NCBI GenBank assembly: GCA_902490005.1
Contig: CABUCM010000051.1
Span: 1 to 15,631 of the forward strand
Origin: an uncultured Ruminiclostridium sp.
GTDB lineage: Bacteria; Bacillota; Clostridia; Oscillospirales; Acutalibacteraceae
Length of the DNA stretch: 15,631 nucleotides
Reading direction: 5' to 3'
In this document: positions 14,307 through 15,631 of the stretch, one piece after another
How positions within the stretch are numbered: position 1 is the stretch's first letter
How the letters are laid out: each line of letters starts with the position of its first letter
Made by a program: the position numbers and the translations under genes
Notes under the pieces: generated by a model
Told to the model about the DNA's origin: nothing
Databases searched by the model: none
Seen by the model: only the letters and a program-made list of their open reading frames with translations

Positions 14307-14480
14307 ATGAAACGCCGAGACCTAATAAAACTATTAGAAAAGAATGGGTGGTGGTTAAAACGAGAAGGCGGGAACCATGATATTTATACAAACGGAAAAG
14401 AGTGTGAACCCGTTTCTCGGCAGAGAGAAATTAAAGAACCAGTAGCACAAGCAATTATCAAACGGCGGGGGCTGAAATAA
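14307..14480 (+). CDS. hicA: HicA mRNA interferase toxin
   Basis: 57 residues, normal for HicA. MKRRDLIKLLEKNGWWLKRE and GGNHDIYTNGKECEPVSRQR are the double-stranded RNA-binding-like fold of the family, with the catalytic His at residue 24 (GGNHDIY). The usual PRHREI strand reads SRQREI here. HicA cuts mRNA without the ribosome and arrests growth when its partner is lost. ATG 14307 has AGAGG seven bases upstream. It is the first gene of the plus-strand cassette, opposite to all phage genes around it. The stop codon falls inside a hairpin shared with the gap before hicB. Confidence 0.95.
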   Translation: MKRRDLIKLLEKNGWWLKREGGNHDIYTNGKECEPVSRQREIKEPVAQAIIKRRGLK

Positions 14481-14495
14481 GCCCCCACAACGCCG
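14463..14495 (+). promoter_or_regulatory. Hairpin spanning the hicA stop and the hicA-hicB gap
   Basis: GGGGGCT at 14467-14473 pairs perfectly with AGCCCCC at 14480-14486 around a 6-base loop. A further CGGC (14463-14466) can pair with GCCG (14492-14495) around a five-base bulge. The tract after it (CTTTGTTTC) is T-rich but interrupted, so it is a weak terminator at best. It could be an attenuator, a stability element, or a translation insulator between toxin and antitoxin. Confidence 0.7.
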
Positions 14496-14523
14496 CTTTG
14501 TTTCTAAATAAGGAGGTATTTTT

Positions 14524-14913
14524 ATGAAAGCTGTTTACCCCGTGGTGTTCACTAGACTTGACGATGGATATATGGCATATATTCCAGATTTTGACTCCAA
14601 CACTCAAGGAGATTCTTTAGCGGAAGCTATAGAAATGGCCAGAGATGTTATTGGAATGATGGGAATTGATAAAGAGGAAGATGGACTTGAAATTCCAAAA
14701 CCTTCTGAATCCAGGTCAATTCGGTGTAAAGAAAATGAATTTGTATCAATGGTAGATATTGATTTTCTGGAATATCGCAAAGCATCGGATAACAGAGCAG
14801 TAAAGAAAACTTTAACTATTCCGTCATGGTTAAACGCCAGGGCAGAGAAAGAACACATCAACTTTTCTAGTGTTTTACAATCGGCGTTAAAGCAACAACT
14901 TCATGTAGAATGA
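14524..14913 (+). CDS. hicB: HicB antitoxin
   Basis: 129 residues. The N-terminal domain (1-60) has YPVVFTRLDDGYMAYIPDFD and DSLAEAIEMARDVIG, the partly degraded RNase H-like fold that covers the HicA active site. The C-terminal segment (about 95-127) has TLTIPSWLNARAEKE and FSSVLQSALKQQL, a ribbon-helix-helix DNA-binding domain, so it probably also represses hicAB through the repeats at the promoter. ATG 14524 has AAGGAGG seven bases upstream, a clearly stronger ribosome site than that of hicA, which would favour antitoxin over toxin. Confidence 0.95.
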   Translation: MKAVYPVVFTRLDDGYMAYIPDFDSNTQGDSLAEAIEMARDVIGMMGIDKEEDGLEIPKPSESRSIRCKENEFVSMVDIDFLEYRKASDNRAVKKTLTIPSWLNARAEKEHINFSSVLQSALKQQLHVE

Positions 14914-14916
14914 ATT

Positions 14917-14952
14917 AAGAAAGGCAGGGGAGTGATCCTCTGCCTATTTCTT
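14917..14952. terminator. Bidirectional terminator between hicB and the DUF1492 gene
   Basis: AGGCAGGGGA and TCCTCTGCCT form a 10-pair stem with one G-U pair and a GTGA loop. AAGAAA on the left and TTTCTT on the right extend it and give T-rich tails in both directions. It sits four bases after the hicB stop and about 20 after the convergent minus-strand gene stop, so it can end transcripts from both sides. Confidence 0.85.
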
Positions 14953-14972
14953 TAGTTTAATGATACAATAAG

Positions 14973-15398
14973 TCAATAGGGACATTCAAGGACACATTTA
15001 TCAATCTGTAGTTGTTGCAAAGCTATTCCGTGCAGCCTGGTTGCGTGTCGGTAAGAATAATGTTCTTTCACCGCTATTTGCTCAAATGAATATCCGTTTA
15101 TGTAGTGCATTTCAAGAATTCTCCTAAGGTTTTCATTTTTCATTGAGCTAATCGCGTTTTCTACCTGTAAACGCACCTTTTCAAGCTTATCAAGGGAGGC
15201 CCCGATTTCTCTTTCCATATCTACAATTTTAGAAACTGAGGATTCAAGGCGGTTGTCTGAATTACTCTTTACTTTGTCAGGAGTTAAAGTTTGGGTTATT
15301 TTTGTGGACAACTCTCTAAGCTTGGCTATTTGGTCAAGCTTTATCCCGATTTCTTTTTGTGCGTTTAAATATTGATTTAGAAATTCTTTTTTCGTCAA
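14973..15398 (-). CDS. DUF1492 / sigma-region-4-like phage late regulator
   Basis: 141 residues. The N-terminal 85 residues form a long helical, coiled-coil-like part (KKEFLNQYLNAQKEIGIKLD onwards). The C-terminal part (about 91-131) is a helix-turn-helix of sigma region 4 type: LRRILEMHYINGYSFEQIAV then YSYRHATRLHGIALQQLQ. This layout is the DUF1492 family, related to ArpU-type proteins that switch on phage late genes in Firmicutes. It lies upstream of the late operon, separated from it only by hicAB. The start is TTG 15398, with AGGAGG eight bases upstream, overlapping the preceding stop as TTGA. The regulatory role is inference from family and place. Confidence 0.8.
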   Translation of the reverse strand: MTKKEFLNQYLNAQKEIGIKLDQIAKLRELSTKITQTLTPDKVKSNSDNRLESSVSKIVDMEREIGASLDKLEKVRLQVENAISSMKNENLRRILEMHYINGYSFEQIAVKEHYSYRHATRLHGIALQQLQIDKCVLECPY

Positions 15399-15556
15399 TC
15401 TTTCGACCTCCTGACAGTCTTTTTATTGCAGCAATCTGGGCTTGATTCTCGCTTTTTTCCGGTATCCAGCATATAGTTGCAGTATTTGATAAGCCCATAT
15501 CCGCGGGTAGATAACGGACGATGATAGATACACCCCTCACAGCTTTTCCTGGTCAT
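15395..15556 (-). CDS. Small Cys-rich phage protein (53 residues)
   Basis: The product MTRKSCEGCIYHRPLS continues to KYCNYMLDTGKKRES and ends with a CC pair; Cys at 6, 9, 26, 42 and 43 suggest zinc binding. Proteins with CxxCxY and C-Y-L-TGK-R motifs are common just before the DUF1492-type regulator in Clostridia phages. I chose ATG 15556, which has no clear ribosome site but overlaps the end of the upstream frame, so coupling is likely. The frame is open to the window edge (TTG at 15625 possible). The extra 23 residues are low-complexity Thr/Lys and look like out-of-frame coding. Confidence 0.65.
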   Translation of the reverse strand: MTRKSCEGCIYHRPLSTRGYGLIKYCNYMLDTGKKRESSPDCCNKKTVRRSKD

Positions 15557-15631
15557 GGCGTAAGGCGTCTTTGCAATAGAAGTCGTCGTCTTTCCCGGTT
15601 GTCCATTGGTATTCCGTGTGGTCAATGTATT
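15537..15631 (-). CDS. C-terminal end of an unknown upstream gene (partial)
   Basis: In the frame whose stop is TGA 15539-15537, the visible end reads YIDHTEYQWTTGKDDD then FYCKDALRHDQEKL. This mixed-charge, aromatic-rich sequence looks more like protein than the other two frames over the same bases. It overlaps the Cys-rich gene start by 20 bases. Too short to assign; the rest is outside the window. Confidence 0.45.
   Translation of the reverse strand, partial: YIDHTEYQWTTGKDDDFYCKDALRHDQEKL

Noticed and set aside
15334..15540. Minus-strand 68-codon frame overlapping the Cys-rich and DUF1492 genes
   Set aside because: It overlaps two better-supported genes in another frame and its product has no coherent pattern.
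15557..15625. TTG at 15625 as start of the Cys-rich protein
   Set aside because: The added 23 residues are low-complexity Thr/Lys/Ala, while the other frame over the same bases reads like a genuine protein end; ATG 15556 is preferred, though not proven.
1..15631. tRNA genes, CRISPR arrays, insertion sequences and attachment sites
   Set aside because: Looked for by eye on both strands; no cloverleaf-like element, spaced repeat array, transposase or integrase-linked repeat was seen.

Overview
This window is the left-transcribed (minus-strand) late region of a tailed siphophage or prophage, almost certainly from a Gram-positive Clostridia-type host. Several signs point there: strong AGGAGG-like ribosome sites, frequent TTG and GTG starts, a gene order typical of HK97-fold siphophages of Firmicutes, and families common in Clostridia (DUF1492 regulator, BppU-like baseplate protein, cadherin-like beta-sandwich domain, HicAB). 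No integrase, lysis or replication genes are in the window, so prophage versus free phage cannot be decided from sequence alone. No tRNA, rRNA, CRISPR array or insertion sequence was seen.

Read right to left, the layout is as follows. (1) 15631-14973 is the end of the early/middle region: the tail of an unknown gene, a small Cys-rich protein and a DUF1492 sigma-region-4-like protein that probably controls the late genes. (2) 14917-14246 is a plus-strand hicA-hicB toxin-antitoxin cassette, facing the opposite way to everything else. It has its own consensus promoter, repeat operators and flanking terminators, which is the layout of a phage moron. (3) 14170-13365 holds two small Cys-rich proteins, an HNH endonuclease and a 56-residue protein. 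(4) 13364-9379 starts with a GC-rich candidate cos region, followed by terS, terL, portal and prohead protease. (5) 9416-7722 is the major capsid protein, with a coiled-coil delta domain at the front and an extra Ig-like domain at the back. (6) 7703-5873 holds the head-tail connector, head closure, HK97 gp10-like, tail completion and major tail proteins. (7) 5873-5287 is the gpG/gpGT tail assembly chaperone pair, joined by a -1 frameshift on nine A residues with a hairpin after it. (8) 5294-1 is the tape measure, distal tail (Dit), tail-tip protein and the N-terminal part of a BppU-like baseplate/fibre protein cut by the window edge.

The structural genes are nearly all overlapping or separated by only a few bases (ATGA, GTGA, TGATG, TAATG junctions), so they form one tightly coupled operon: DNA packaging, then head, connector, tail tube, tail length control, tail tip and receptor binding. 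The most interesting places are the recoding site, the HicAB moron with its operator and inter-gene hairpin, the capsid-borne Ig-like domain, the candidate cos site, and a strong terminator sitting directly in front of the first late gene. No gene-free stretch exceeds about 140 bases. The two longest are the hicA upstream region (14171-14306) and the terS upstream region (13269-13364), both described below.
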